A stretch of 64,000 nt of DNA from Leucobacter komagatae (lineage in GTDB: Bacteria > Actinomycetota > Actinomycetes > Actinomycetales > Microbacteriaceae): assembly GCF_006716085.1 (NCBI RefSeq), contig NZ_VFON01000002.1, positions 62,001 through 126,000 on the forward strand, in the 5' to 3' direction. Each line of letters starts with the position of its first letter. The stretch's first letter is position 1. The position numbers and the translations under genes are program-made. Shown one piece after another: positions 17,189 through 24,626 of the stretch. The notes under the pieces are model-generated. The model worked only from the letters and a program-made list of their open reading frames with translations. It had not been told where the DNA came from and searched no databases.

Positions 17189-18383
17189 CCGCCGCAAGCG
17201 CCTAGCTCCCGCAGCGCGTACCGGCCCCGGCCTGATCCTGCTCCTGGGTCTGCTTGAGGCGTTTGGCCCGCTCTCGATGGATCTGTACATGCCGGCCCTC
17301 CCTGAACTCGCCGCGACGCTCGACACGAGCGACGCCCTGGCCCAGCTGACGATGTCGGTCTGCATGCTCGGGCTGGGCGTCGGGCAGCTCATCGCTGGCC
17401 CGCTCAGCGACCGCTTCGGAAGGCGGCTGCCGCTTCTCGTTGGCGTCGCCGCGTTCACCGTATTCTCTGCGGGGTGCGCGCTCGCCCCCTCTGCCGAGTG
17501 GCTGCTGCTCTTCCGGACGTTTCAGGGCATCGGCGGCGCGGCTGGCATGGTTGTCACGCTTGCGATCGCACGCGACCTGTTCTCTGGGGCAGAACTCTCA
17601 AAGATGCTCTCCTGGCTCGCGCTCGTCGGCGCTACCGCGCCGATTGTCGCGCCCGTGCTCGGAGGCCAGCTCACGGCGGTCATGGACTGGCGGGGCTTCT
17701 TCCTCGTGCTCGGCGGGCTCGGCGCCGTACTTTTCGCGGCGGCTGCGCTCTGGCTTCCGGAGTCGCTTCCGATGGGCGCGCGCAGCGCAGGCGGCGGGCG
17801 ATCGCTGTTCGCGGACGCACGCGTGCTACTCGGCCCCGGCCCGTATCGGGTCGTGCTCGCAATTTCGGCGATCTCAGGGATCGCGTTCTTCTCGTACCTG
17901 TCGATGTCGAGCTTTGTGCTGCAGAATGGCTTCGGCGTCTCGCCGCAGCTCTTCGGCGTCATGTTCGCGCTCGGCTCGCTGTGCAATGTCGTGGGTTCCC
18001 AGACGAACCGGGTGCTCGTCGGCAGGTTCTCACCCCTCGAGCTGTACCGGGCGGGCATCGGGATCGCGTGCATCGGCAGCGCGCTCGCGGCACTCAGTGC
18101 GCTGCTGGGATGGGGCCTCGGCCCCTTCGTCGCAGGGCTCGGAATCTACCTCATGTCGACGGGCTTCACACTCCCCAACCAGAACACGATCGCGCTGGAT
18201 GCGCACGGTGACAGAGCGGGGTCGGCTGCAGCGCTCATCGGCATGGCGTCGCTCACCGTCGGGCCGATCGTGAGCCCACTGGTTTCTGCCGGCGGGCTCA
18301 CGACGCTCACACTCGGGGTGACGATGGCTGCGGCGAGCGCAGCCGTACTCGTGCTCGGTATGACGGCGCTGCGCGGGAAGTAG
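17181..18383 (+). CDS. MFS transporter, Bcr/CflA drug-exporter family (400 aa)
   Basis: Twelve hydrophobic segments can be followed. The family motif D-(L)-YMPALPELA occurs after helix 1 (residues 34-44), followed by GQLIAGPLSDRFGRR, the MFS motif A in loop 2-3. Bcr/CflA members are proton-driven exporters of drugs or small peptides. The start overlaps the amidohydrolase stop, so the exporter may remove a product or the toxic substrate of that enzyme. It converges on the binding-protein gene at 18426 with only 42 bp between stops. Confidence 0.88.
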   Translation: MTSRRKRLAPAARTGPGLILLLGLLEAFGPLSMDLYMPALPELAATLDTSDALAQLTMSVCMLGLGVGQLIAGPLSDRFGRRLPLLVGVAAFTVFSAGCALAPSAEWLLLFRTFQGIGGAAGMVVTLAIARDLFSGAELSKMLSWLALVGATAPIVAPVLGGQLTAVMDWRGFFLVLGGLGAVLFAAAALWLPESLPMGARSAGGGRSLFADARVLLGPGPYRVVLAISAISGIAFFSYLSMSSFVLQNGFGVSPQLFGVMFALGSLCNVVGSQTNRVLVGRFSPLELYRAGIGIACIGSALAALSALLGWGLGPFVAGLGIYLMSTGFTLPNQNTIALDAHGDRAGSAAALIGMASLTVGPIVSPLVSAGGLTTLTLGVTMAAASAAVLVLGMTALRGK

Positions 18384-18425
18384 TGCGCCCCGCCTCGCCC
18401 CGCCTATTGCGCATATTGCGCCTAT

Positions 18426-19955
18426 TTATTGATCGATGGTGACGCCGTCGAGCGTGTACGCCGACCGCCCGTAGAGGTCGGTTCGCAGCCCCGAGACGCG
18501 ATCACTGTGCACGGTGATGTCTTGCCCGTACACCGGGATGATGTACCCGCCGCGTTCGTACTCGATCGTGCGCAACTGCGAGATGTAGTCACACTGGGCC
18601 TCCGGGTCTGCCGTGGCATAGAGCTTGGCCGCGATCTCGTTGTACTCCGGGTCGTCCATGTGCGAGCCGTTCTCGGACCCACCCGGCGAGAAGTGCCCGG
18701 TCGCCGAGACGAGGTACGGGGTCGACGTGAACCCGATGAAGAACGGCCACTCGAGCCACTGGTTGAGAAACGTTCCGACGTCGAGCTTCTTCACGCTCAC
18801 GCCGATGCCGACCTTCGCCGCATCCTCCGCGTACAGCTGCGCCATTTCCACCATCCCGGGGAACGCGGCATCGGTTGCGAGCTCGAGCTTAAGTTCGGCT
18901 GCACCAGCTTCAGCGAGCAACTCAGCCGCACGCTCAAGGTCTTGCTCACGCTGCGGCAGCTGCGGGTCTGGGCAAGCCGAGTTCTTCGAGATGAAGTCGT
19001 TTCCGATCGTCGCGTAGCCGCCAAACGCGTTCTCGACGATCCGTTCGCGATCCACCACGAGCCGCATCGCCTCGCGCACTCGCGCGTCGTCCGTGGGCGA
19101 GGCGTCGAGCCGCACGGTCATGAGCGGGTACGTCGCGGTGTCGCTCACGAGGATCTTCAGGCCCGCTTCTCTCTCGATGCTCGGCATCTCGGGGAACGGA
19201 ATGCCCTGCGCGATGTCGATCTGACCGCCCCTGATGGCGTTCGTCACCGCGTCTTGCTCTTGGAAGAACGAGAACGTGAGGTTCTCGACGGTTGCGGGGT
19301 CGCCCCAGTAGTCGTCGAACCGGGTGAGCTTCGCCTGCTGCCCCGCCGTGAACGACTCGATACGGAACGGCCCTGTTCCGGCAGGCGCGTCGAACGTGGC
19401 GTTGCCCTTCAGGCTGCGCATCACGAGACGTGTCATCGAGAATGCCTCGGGGAGGGGGCCGTACGGCTCCCGCAGTGACAGCTCGAGCGTGAGGTCGTCG
19501 ACGACCGCAATACCGTCGGGGTCGATGAAATCGAGCTGCGAGGCAATCGACCAGCCGTTTGCCTCGTCCACCATCCAGCCGATGCTCTCGGCCGCGTCGT
19601 GCGCGGTGAACTGCTCGCCGTTGTGTGTGCGTACCCCGTCGCGGAGCCTCACTGTCCAGACATCGAGCGCCTCGTTCGGCGTCATCGACTCGGCAAGCTT
19701 GTAGACGACCGCCCCCTCGTTGTCGAGCGCGGTGAGCCCCTCATGGACCTGCGCGTAGACAGCGTTATTCGAGAACGAACTGTGCTGGGCGTAGGGTTGG
19801 ACCTCATCGATGCTGCTGCCCACCATCCCGATGCGGAGCGCTCCGGCCGGGTCGCCGCCGTCTCCACCTCCGGGTGGGGCGCACGCAGCGAGACTCGCTC
19901 CAAGTGCCGCCGCAAGCGCGATCGCGGCAATCTTGACAGTTCTTCGTTGACTCAT
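18426..19955 (-). CDS. ABC transporter substrate-binding lipoprotein, SBP_bac_5 family (509 aa)
   Basis: Begins with a lipoprotein signal peptide ending LAAC. The family-5 peptide/nickel-binding architecture is clear: GALRIGMVGS start, VWTVRLRDGVRTHNGE, FDDYWGDP, and the Tyr/Gly-rich C-terminal domain. ATG 19955 with GGAGG upstream is chosen over the frame opening at 20018. It is strongly similar to the next gene upstream (20213-21748); both contain AIRGGQID.AQGIPFPEMP. Neither has its own permease, so both probably serve the B-C-DF cassette at 10867-14332, from which they are separated by a rightward operon. The captured solute is unknown. Confidence 0.92.
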   Translation of the reverse strand: MSQRRTVKIAAIALAAALGASLAACAPPGGGDGGDPAGALRIGMVGSSIDEVQPYAQHSSFSNNAVYAQVHEGLTALDNEGAVVYKLAESMTPNEALDVWTVRLRDGVRTHNGEQFTAHDAAESIGWMVDEANGWSIASQLDFIDPDGIAVVDDLTLELSLREPYGPLPEAFSMTRLVMRSLKGNATFDAPAGTGPFRIESFTAGQQAKLTRFDDYWGDPATVENLTFSFFQEQDAVTNAIRGGQIDIAQGIPFPEMPSIEREAGLKILVSDTATYPLMTVRLDASPTDDARVREAMRLVVDRERIVENAFGGYATIGNDFISKNSACPDPQLPQREQDLERAAELLAEAGAAELKLELATDAAFPGMVEMAQLYAEDAAKVGIGVSVKKLDVGTFLNQWLEWPFFIGFTSTPYLVSATGHFSPGGSENGSHMDDPEYNEIAAKLYATADPEAQCDYISQLRTIEYERGGYIIPVYGQDITVHSDRVSGLRTDLYGRSAYTLDGVTIDQ

Positions 19956-20155
19956 GGGGACCTCCACGTGCTGCTCACGCGACCGGCCGGCCATCCCGAA
20001 GTGACTCTGCAAGACCACACGGCCGATCGCATCTTCTCAATCAAGTGAAGCCCAAGTCTCGCCGGGGCCGTCGTCGGACTCAATGCCCTCGGGCGCTTCG
20101 TGCACGCAATGGCAACAGCGCCTCCGCCCCCGACAACTGGTGCAACAGGGGCGAG

Positions 20156-20177
20156 CCGGGAAGCGTACGCTCCCCGG
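20156..20177 (-). terminator. 22-bp near-perfect palindrome after a binding-protein gene
   Basis: CCGGG-A-AGCGTACGCT-C-CCCGG is palindromic except for one position, and sits 35 nt past the stop of the 20213-21748 gene. It may be a terminator hairpin or a protein-binding site; there is no T-tract. Confidence 0.4.
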
Positions 20178-20212
20178 CCCGCCCCGTGGCAGTTTCCCGG
20201 TACCTCCGATGA

Positions 20213-21748
20213 CTATTCGACGGTCACGCCGGTGACGACGTAGGCCGAGCGGCCGTACAGGTCAGGCTCCAGGCCCTTCACGTTCGAACGGTGCACCGTG
20301 ATCTGCTGGCCGTAGACAGGGATAAGGTAGCCGCCGCGCTCGTACTCGATCGTCTGCATCTGCTCGATGAGCTTGCACTGCTCGCCAGCGTCCGTCGCCT
20401 GGTAGAGCTTGTCTGCAAGCTCGGCGTATTCGGCGTCGTCGAACGCGGTGCCGTTCTCCGACCCGCCGGGCAGGTAGTGCGCCTTCGCGGTCGTCTCATA
20501 CGGGCTTGACGTGAAGCTGATGAAGAACGGCCACTCAAGCCAGCGGTCCAGGAACGTTGCGACGTCGAGCTTGCGAACCGAAATGTTCAGCCCAGCCTTC
20601 GCGGCGTCGTCTGCGATGAGCTGCGCCATCTCCATCATGCCGGGGAACGCACCGTCAGTGACGAGTTCGACCGAGGCCCCCTCAGCGCCAGCCTCCGCGA
20701 CGAGCGCCTTCGCGCCCGCGATGTCCTGCTTCCGCTGCGGCACCGAAGGCGGCGCGCACGACGTGTTCTTGCCGACGAAATCATTCGCGACCGAGGCGTA
20801 CCCACCGAATGCGTTCGACACGATCCGCTCTCTATCGACGGACATGCGCAGCGCCTGGCGCACCTTCACGTCGTCGAAGGGCGCGTTCGACGCGTTCATC
20901 GCGATGATCGGGTAGGCCGCGGTGTCGCTCACGAGCAACTCAAGATTTGGATCGACTTCAAGCGCCGGCATCTCAGGGAACGGGATGCCCTGCGCGACGT
21001 CGATCTGGCCGCCCCTGATAGCGTTCGTCACCGCATTCTGCTCGGTGAAGTACGAGATTTTGAGGTGCTCGATGTTTGGTTTCTCGCCCCAGTAGTCCTC
21101 GAACCGGGTGAGCTTCGCCTCCTGGCCGGGCGTGAAAGAGTCGAGCACGAACGGCCCGGTCCCCTCAGGCTTCTCCTGCGTTGCACCATTCCGGATGCTG
21201 CGCATGTTGATGCGCTCCATGGCGAGCATCTCCGGCACCAGACCGAATGGCTCGGCGAGGTTGAGCTTCACGGTCAGATCGTCCACGACCTCGATCTGGT
21301 CAGCGCTCGTGAGCCAGTCGAGCTGCGTCGCGTAGGTGAACGCGTTCTCGGGGTCAATCATCCAGCGCAGGCTCTCAGCGACGTCCTCGGCGATGAACTT
21401 CTCGCCGTTGTGCAGCTTGACGCCATCCCGGAGGGTGATCGTCCAGACATCGTTCGTGTCGTTCGGCTCGATCGATTCGGCGAGCGCGAGCTTGACGGAG
21501 CCGTCGCTCGCGCGCTGCGCGAGGCCCTCAAACACCTGCCTGAACAGGGCCGAGCTCGAGGTCGATCCCTGGAACTGGTACGGATCCTGCGTATCGCCCG
21601 TGCTGCCGACCATGCCGATCGTGAGCGAGTCCCCACCGGAGCCGCTTGAGGCGGCCGGTGGGGAGCAGCTCGTGAGCACGAGCGAGAGCGCGACGGCCGC
21701 GAGCGCCGCGGCCCGCACGCCCTTACGGGGGTTGATTCGAATTGTCAT
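20213..21748 (-). CDS. ABC transporter substrate-binding lipoprotein, SBP_bac_5 family (511 aa)
   Basis: Signal peptide with lipobox LTSC, then a family-5 binding protein co-linear with the 18426-19955 product: VWTITLRDGVKLHNGE, FEDYWGEKP, NAFGGYA and a near-identical C-terminal ending EPDLYGRSAYVVTGVTVE. ATG 21748 has AAGGAGG 9 nt or so upstream and is preferred over 21769. The two binding proteins probably arose by duplication and share the distant permease/ATPase cassette. Different residues through the binding lobes suggest related but not identical ligands (inference). Confidence 0.92.
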   Translation of the reverse strand: MTIRINPRKGVRAAALAAVALSLVLTSCSPPAASSGSGGDSLTIGMVGSTGDTQDPYQFQGSTSSSALFRQVFEGLAQRASDGSVKLALAESIEPNDTNDVWTITLRDGVKLHNGEKFIAEDVAESLRWMIDPENAFTYATQLDWLTSADQIEVVDDLTVKLNLAEPFGLVPEMLAMERINMRSIRNGATQEKPEGTGPFVLDSFTPGQEAKLTRFEDYWGEKPNIEHLKISYFTEQNAVTNAIRGGQIDVAQGIPFPEMPALEVDPNLELLVSDTAAYPIIAMNASNAPFDDVKVRQALRMSVDRERIVSNAFGGYASVANDFVGKNTSCAPPSVPQRKQDIAGAKALVAEAGAEGASVELVTDGAFPGMMEMAQLIADDAAKAGLNISVRKLDVATFLDRWLEWPFFISFTSSPYETTAKAHYLPGGSENGTAFDDAEYAELADKLYQATDAGEQCKLIEQMQTIEYERGGYLIPVYGQQITVHRSNVKGLEPDLYGRSAYVVTGVTVE

Positions 21749-21898
21749 GTGCAATGTCCTCCTTGACACTTTCTCCGAACATCCCGATGCCTATGTCGGA
21801 GATGTGCAGTTCTCATGGTGAACAGCACTTCGGCTTCGATCAAGCGATGGCACGGCAATGTTCCGCCCGAATCAACTCCCGTGCAGGGAATGACAACC

Positions 21899-22360
21899 CT
21901 ACCGTTTCTCCTCGGGCAGGTAGTGGCCGTCGCCGCTCAGGGCGATTGCAAGGAAGCGGAAGGGCCGGTCGACGCGGTTAAAACCCAGCGGACAGTGCTT
22001 CAGCCCGGCGGGAATGTACACGGAGCCGGAGGTCGTAATGATGTGCCGCTCCCCCTCGATGTCGAGGTAGACCTCCGCCCCGAGATCTCTCGGATCGTCG
22101 GGGTTGTTGCCGGTGAACACCAGCACCTCGTCGTAGTCGTGCTCGTGTTCGTGCACCCAGAACGTTTCTTCCTCCGTCGGGTGCACCCAGCTCATCGTGA
22201 TGTATGCCTTAGCCTCGGGAACATCGTCGCTTCTCATGAGCGCCCAGGGCCGACTCAAGTTCTTCGGCAGCGGCCGGCCCGCAGCCTCCGCCTCGTTGAT
22301 CATGTCGTCACGGCAATCAACGAGATCCCGAACAAACAGGTGCTCAAACTGGCTCGTCAT
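21899..22360 (-). CDS. Single-domain cupin protein (153 aa), third paralogue
   Basis: Same fold and motifs as the cupins at 2963 and 3991: HEHDYDE, YIPAGLKHCPLGF and VDRPFRFLAIALS. ATG 22360 has GAAGGAG upstream. It is divergent from the homoprotocatechuate genes starting at 22621, so the 260-bp gap probably carries both promoters and it may share their control. Cupins of this size can be metal-dependent isomerases or dioxygenases. A role in ring-fission or in transformation of an imported compound is possible but not shown. Confidence 0.82.
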   Translation of the reverse strand: MTSQFEHLFVRDLVDCRDDMINEAEAAGRPLPKNLSRPWALMRSDDVPEAKAYITMSWVHPTEEETFWVHEHEHDYDEVLVFTGNNPDDPRDLGAEVYLDIEGERHIITTSGSVYIPAGLKHCPLGFNRVDRPFRFLAIALSGDGHYLPEEKR

Positions 22361-22527
22361 GGTCTTTCTCCTTCGGTTCGCTTCGGCGGCCTTGGGCGGC
22401 CGCGAGGCCAGTCTCGCCCTACTCCGCGCCATGGGCGAGGCACTCCTCGCGGGCATCGTGGTACTTTCCGCCGGGTCGAGCGGCCGTTCTCCTACCCGTC
22501 AGGTTGGCCCTGGCGGACACCCAGCCG

Positions 22528-22541
22528 GATCGTATACGATC
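22528..22541. promoter_or_regulatory. Palindromic operator candidate upstream of hpaH
   Basis: GATCGTATACGATC is a perfect 14-bp palindrome centred on the TATAC-type core common for GntR-family regulators. It directly abuts TTGACT (22542-22547), a candidate -35 box, about 80 nt before the hpaH start. A near copy lies at 24585. The GntR gene at 26252 is the likely binder. Confidence 0.6.
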
Positions 22542-22620
22542 TTGACTGTGACAGCTCCGGCGCGCAGCACAGCACCGGCCGCTGCCCACCACACGACACC
22601 CCGAAGAAGCGGAGGCCCCT

Positions 22621-23406
22621 GTGCTCGACCCCTCTCAAATCGCATCCATCGCCGATGAGCTCGTACAGGCTGACCGCGATCGCGCGGTGCTCCCCCGGCT
22701 CACCTCCCGCTACCCAGACATGGTGATCGAGGACTCGTACGCGATCCAAAAGGAGTGGTCCGATCGCCGCATCGCCGCGGGGGCCCGCCTCGTTGGCCAC
22801 AAGATCGGCCTCACGTCGAAGGTCATGCAGGTCGCGACGGGCATTACTGAGCCCGACTACGGGGTCATCCACGACGACATGGTCTTCGAGTCTGGCGCGA
22901 CGCTTGAGTTCGATCGCTTCTCGAACGTTCGTATCGAGGTCGAGCTTGCCTTCGTCTTGTCGAAGCCACTTACCGGCCCGAACGTGTCGCTGTTCGACGT
23001 GCTCGACGCGACCGCCTACGTCGTCCCGGCACTTGAGGTGCTGAACTCACACTTGGAGCTCGAGGGCCGCACGATCGTCGACACCATCTCGGATAACGCC
23101 GCGATGGGGGCGATGGTCGTGGGCGGTCGCCCAGTGAAGGTCGACGATGTTGACCTCACCTGGGTGCCGGCACTCCTGTACCGCAACGAGACCATTGAGG
23201 ATTCGGGCGTCGCCGGCGCCGTGCTCGGGCATCCCGCGCTCGGCGTCGCCTGGCTCGCAAACAAGCTCGCGCAGCACGGGCAATCGCTCGACGCCGGCGA
23301 GATCATCCTTGCGGGGTCGTTCACAAAGCCCATGTGGGTCGAACGCGGCGACACCGTGCACGCAGATTACAACGGATTGGGGTCAGTAACGTGCCGATTC
23401 ATCTAG
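22621..23406 (+). CDS. hpaH: 2-oxohepta-3-ene-1,7-dioate hydratase (261 aa)
   Basis: A member of the 4-oxalocrotonate decarboxylase/2-keto-4-pentenoate hydratase group. GHKIGLTSKVMQ, EPDYGVIHDDMV and RIEVELAFVL supply the acidic metal-binding residues, and a C-terminal ILAGSFTKPMWV is typical of HpaH. In homoprotocatechuate breakdown it adds water to 2-oxohept-3-ene-1,7-dioate, giving the substrate of the aldolase encoded next. GTG 22621 lies 7 nt after GGAGG. It overlaps hpaI by 16 bp. The order hpaH-hpaI plus the other hpa genes makes this assignment preferable to the closely related MhpD or XylJ hydratases. Confidence 0.9.
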   Translation: MLDPSQIASIADELVQADRDRAVLPRLTSRYPDMVIEDSYAIQKEWSDRRIAAGARLVGHKIGLTSKVMQVATGITEPDYGVIHDDMVFESGATLEFDRFSNVRIEVELAFVLSKPLTGPNVSLFDVLDATAYVVPALEVLNSHLELEGRTIVDTISDNAAMGAMVVGGRPVKVDDVDLTWVPALLYRNETIEDSGVAGAVLGHPALGVAWLANKLAQHGQSLDAGEIILAGSFTKPMWVERGDTVHADYNGLGSVTCRFI

Positions 23407-24224
23407 AACTTCCGCCGACGCTTCGCGACCGCCTCGCGGAGACGGATCGTGCACTGATCGGCCTGTGGGCAACCGCAGGCAGCGCCGTGAACGCCGAGAT
23501 CGTCGCGGGCAGCGGCACCGACTGGGTGCTCCTCGACGCCGAGCACTCCCCAAACGGGCTCGAGTCACTGCTCGCGCAGCTGCACGCGATGGCCCCGTAC
23601 CCCGCGACGATCGTAGTCCGACCGCCATACGGCGACACCGTAACGATCAAGCAGTTCCTCGACCTCGGCGCGCAAAACCTGCTCATCCCGATGGTCGACT
23701 CGGCCGAGCAGGCCGAGGAGGTCGTACGGGCGACGCGCTACGCACCCGAAGGCACGCGCGGGGTCGGGTCGGCGCTCGCACGCTCGGCACGGTGGAACCG
23801 GGTCGAGAACTACCTCACCAGGGCGAACGACCTCGTGAGTGTGACCGTGCAGATCGAGTCGGTCGCAGCCGTGAGCGACGTGCAGCGCATTGTCGCGGTC
23901 GACGGCGTCGACGCGGTGTTCGTCGGGCCCGCTGACCTCGCGGCATCGATGGGCTTCCTGGGGCAGCAGTCACATCCGGCGGTCGTTGATGCGGTGCTCC
24001 ACGTGATTTCGGCGGCGCGGGCAGCAGGGAAACCAGTCGGCGTGAACGCGTTCGTGCCCGAGCAGGCGGAGCGCTACATCGAGGCCGGGGCAAACTTCGT
24101 CGCGGTGGGCGCCGACGTCGCGCTGCTGGCACGCGCCACCGAGGCGCTCGTTGACCAGTTCATTCCACCAGGGTCCGAGGGTGCTTCTTCGGGTGGCGCC
24201 GCCGCGCCTCGCGCCAGTTACTAG
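23391..24224 (+). CDS. hpaI: 4-hydroxy-2-oxoheptane-1,7-dioate aldolase (277 aa)
   Basis: A class II, metal-dependent HpcH/HpaI aldolase. LIGLWATAGSAVNAEIVAGSGTDWVLLDAEHSP near the N-terminus and AVFVGPADLAASMG carry the conserved Glu/Asp/Arg environment of the family. It splits 4-hydroxy-2-oxoheptanedioate into pyruvate and succinate semialdehyde, the last ring-derived step. GTG 23391 within the end of hpaH is preferred; upstream codons from 23334 lie inside hpaH and are not supported. The C-terminus has a short Gly/Ser/Ala-rich tail. Confidence 0.92.
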   Translation: MPIHLELPPTLRDRLAETDRALIGLWATAGSAVNAEIVAGSGTDWVLLDAEHSPNGLESLLAQLHAMAPYPATIVVRPPYGDTVTIKQFLDLGAQNLLIPMVDSAEQAEEVVRATRYAPEGTRGVGSALARSARWNRVENYLTRANDLVSVTVQIESVAAVSDVQRIVAVDGVDAVFVGPADLAASMGFLGQQSHPAVVDAVLHVISAARAAGKPVGVNAFVPEQAERYIEAGANFVAVGADVALLARATEALVDQFIPPGSEGASSGGAAAPRASY

Positions 24225-24420
24225 CTCTGACGCTGGCCCGACCTGGCCGGCCCCGCCCGCCCTGGCCTGGCCCCCTCAACCCACCAGACAGACCCGCTCT
24301 GGCAAGACTTCCCTTTCCCCCCAGTGTTAGGGCCTGGTTTACAGGAAGCCACTCTTCGGCGGGGTGAGGGCGCCAACACTCCGGGCCACCCCAAGCCCCG
24401 AGCGGTGCCCGCCCCACGCC

Positions 24421-24488
24421 ACCCCCTCAAATTTTCCTTTGGCCCTCAAATCTTGGCGAGATTTGAGGGCCAAAGGAAAAACTGGGGT
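24421..24488 (+). repeat. Intergenic hairpin element, copy A (22-bp perfect stem)
   Basis: Arms at 24432-24453 and 24459-24480 are exact reverse complements (22 bp) around the loop TGGCG; ACCCC/GGGGT extends the stem outside. The right arm contains ATTTGAG followed by exactly 20 nt ending in GGGG, the same layout as copies B (29784-29852) and D (61528-61591). Confidence 0.8.
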
Positions 24489-24584
24489 GGAGTCGTCGCC
24501 AAGCCGCAGCCCAATCAAGCACAAGCCAGCCAGCCAGCCAGCACCCAAATGCCCCTTCCCAACACCCCTTCCCAACAGCCACCA

Positions 24585-24598
24585 GATCATATACGATA
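24585..24598. promoter_or_regulatory. Second, degenerate copy of the hpa palindrome
   Basis: GATCATATACGATA matches the perfect palindrome at 22528-22541 at 12 of 14 positions. It sits 29 nt before the fusion-gene ATG, consistent with an operator placed at a promoter. Confidence 0.5.
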
Positions 24599-24626
24599 TG
24601 AAATACAAAGAAGAGACGAGGTAGTC

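Larger units (their letters stand above)
24225..24626. other. 402-bp gap between hpaI and the hpaG-type fusion gene
   Basis: No gene is supported. It contains C-rich repeated CCTGGCC-like words (24230-24290), the large hairpin element at 24421-24488, a short AGCC tandem (about 24524-24541), and a degenerate copy of the hpa palindrome at 24585-24598. The fusion gene probably has its own promoter here, so the hpa locus is at least two transcription units. Confidence 0.6.

Noticed and set aside
24230..24290. CCTGGCC-rich stretch, possible repeat array
   Set aside because: Irregular, short units without fixed spacing; no CRISPR-like repeat/spacer structure. The same applies to the GGCCGGGC tract at 29876-29945.
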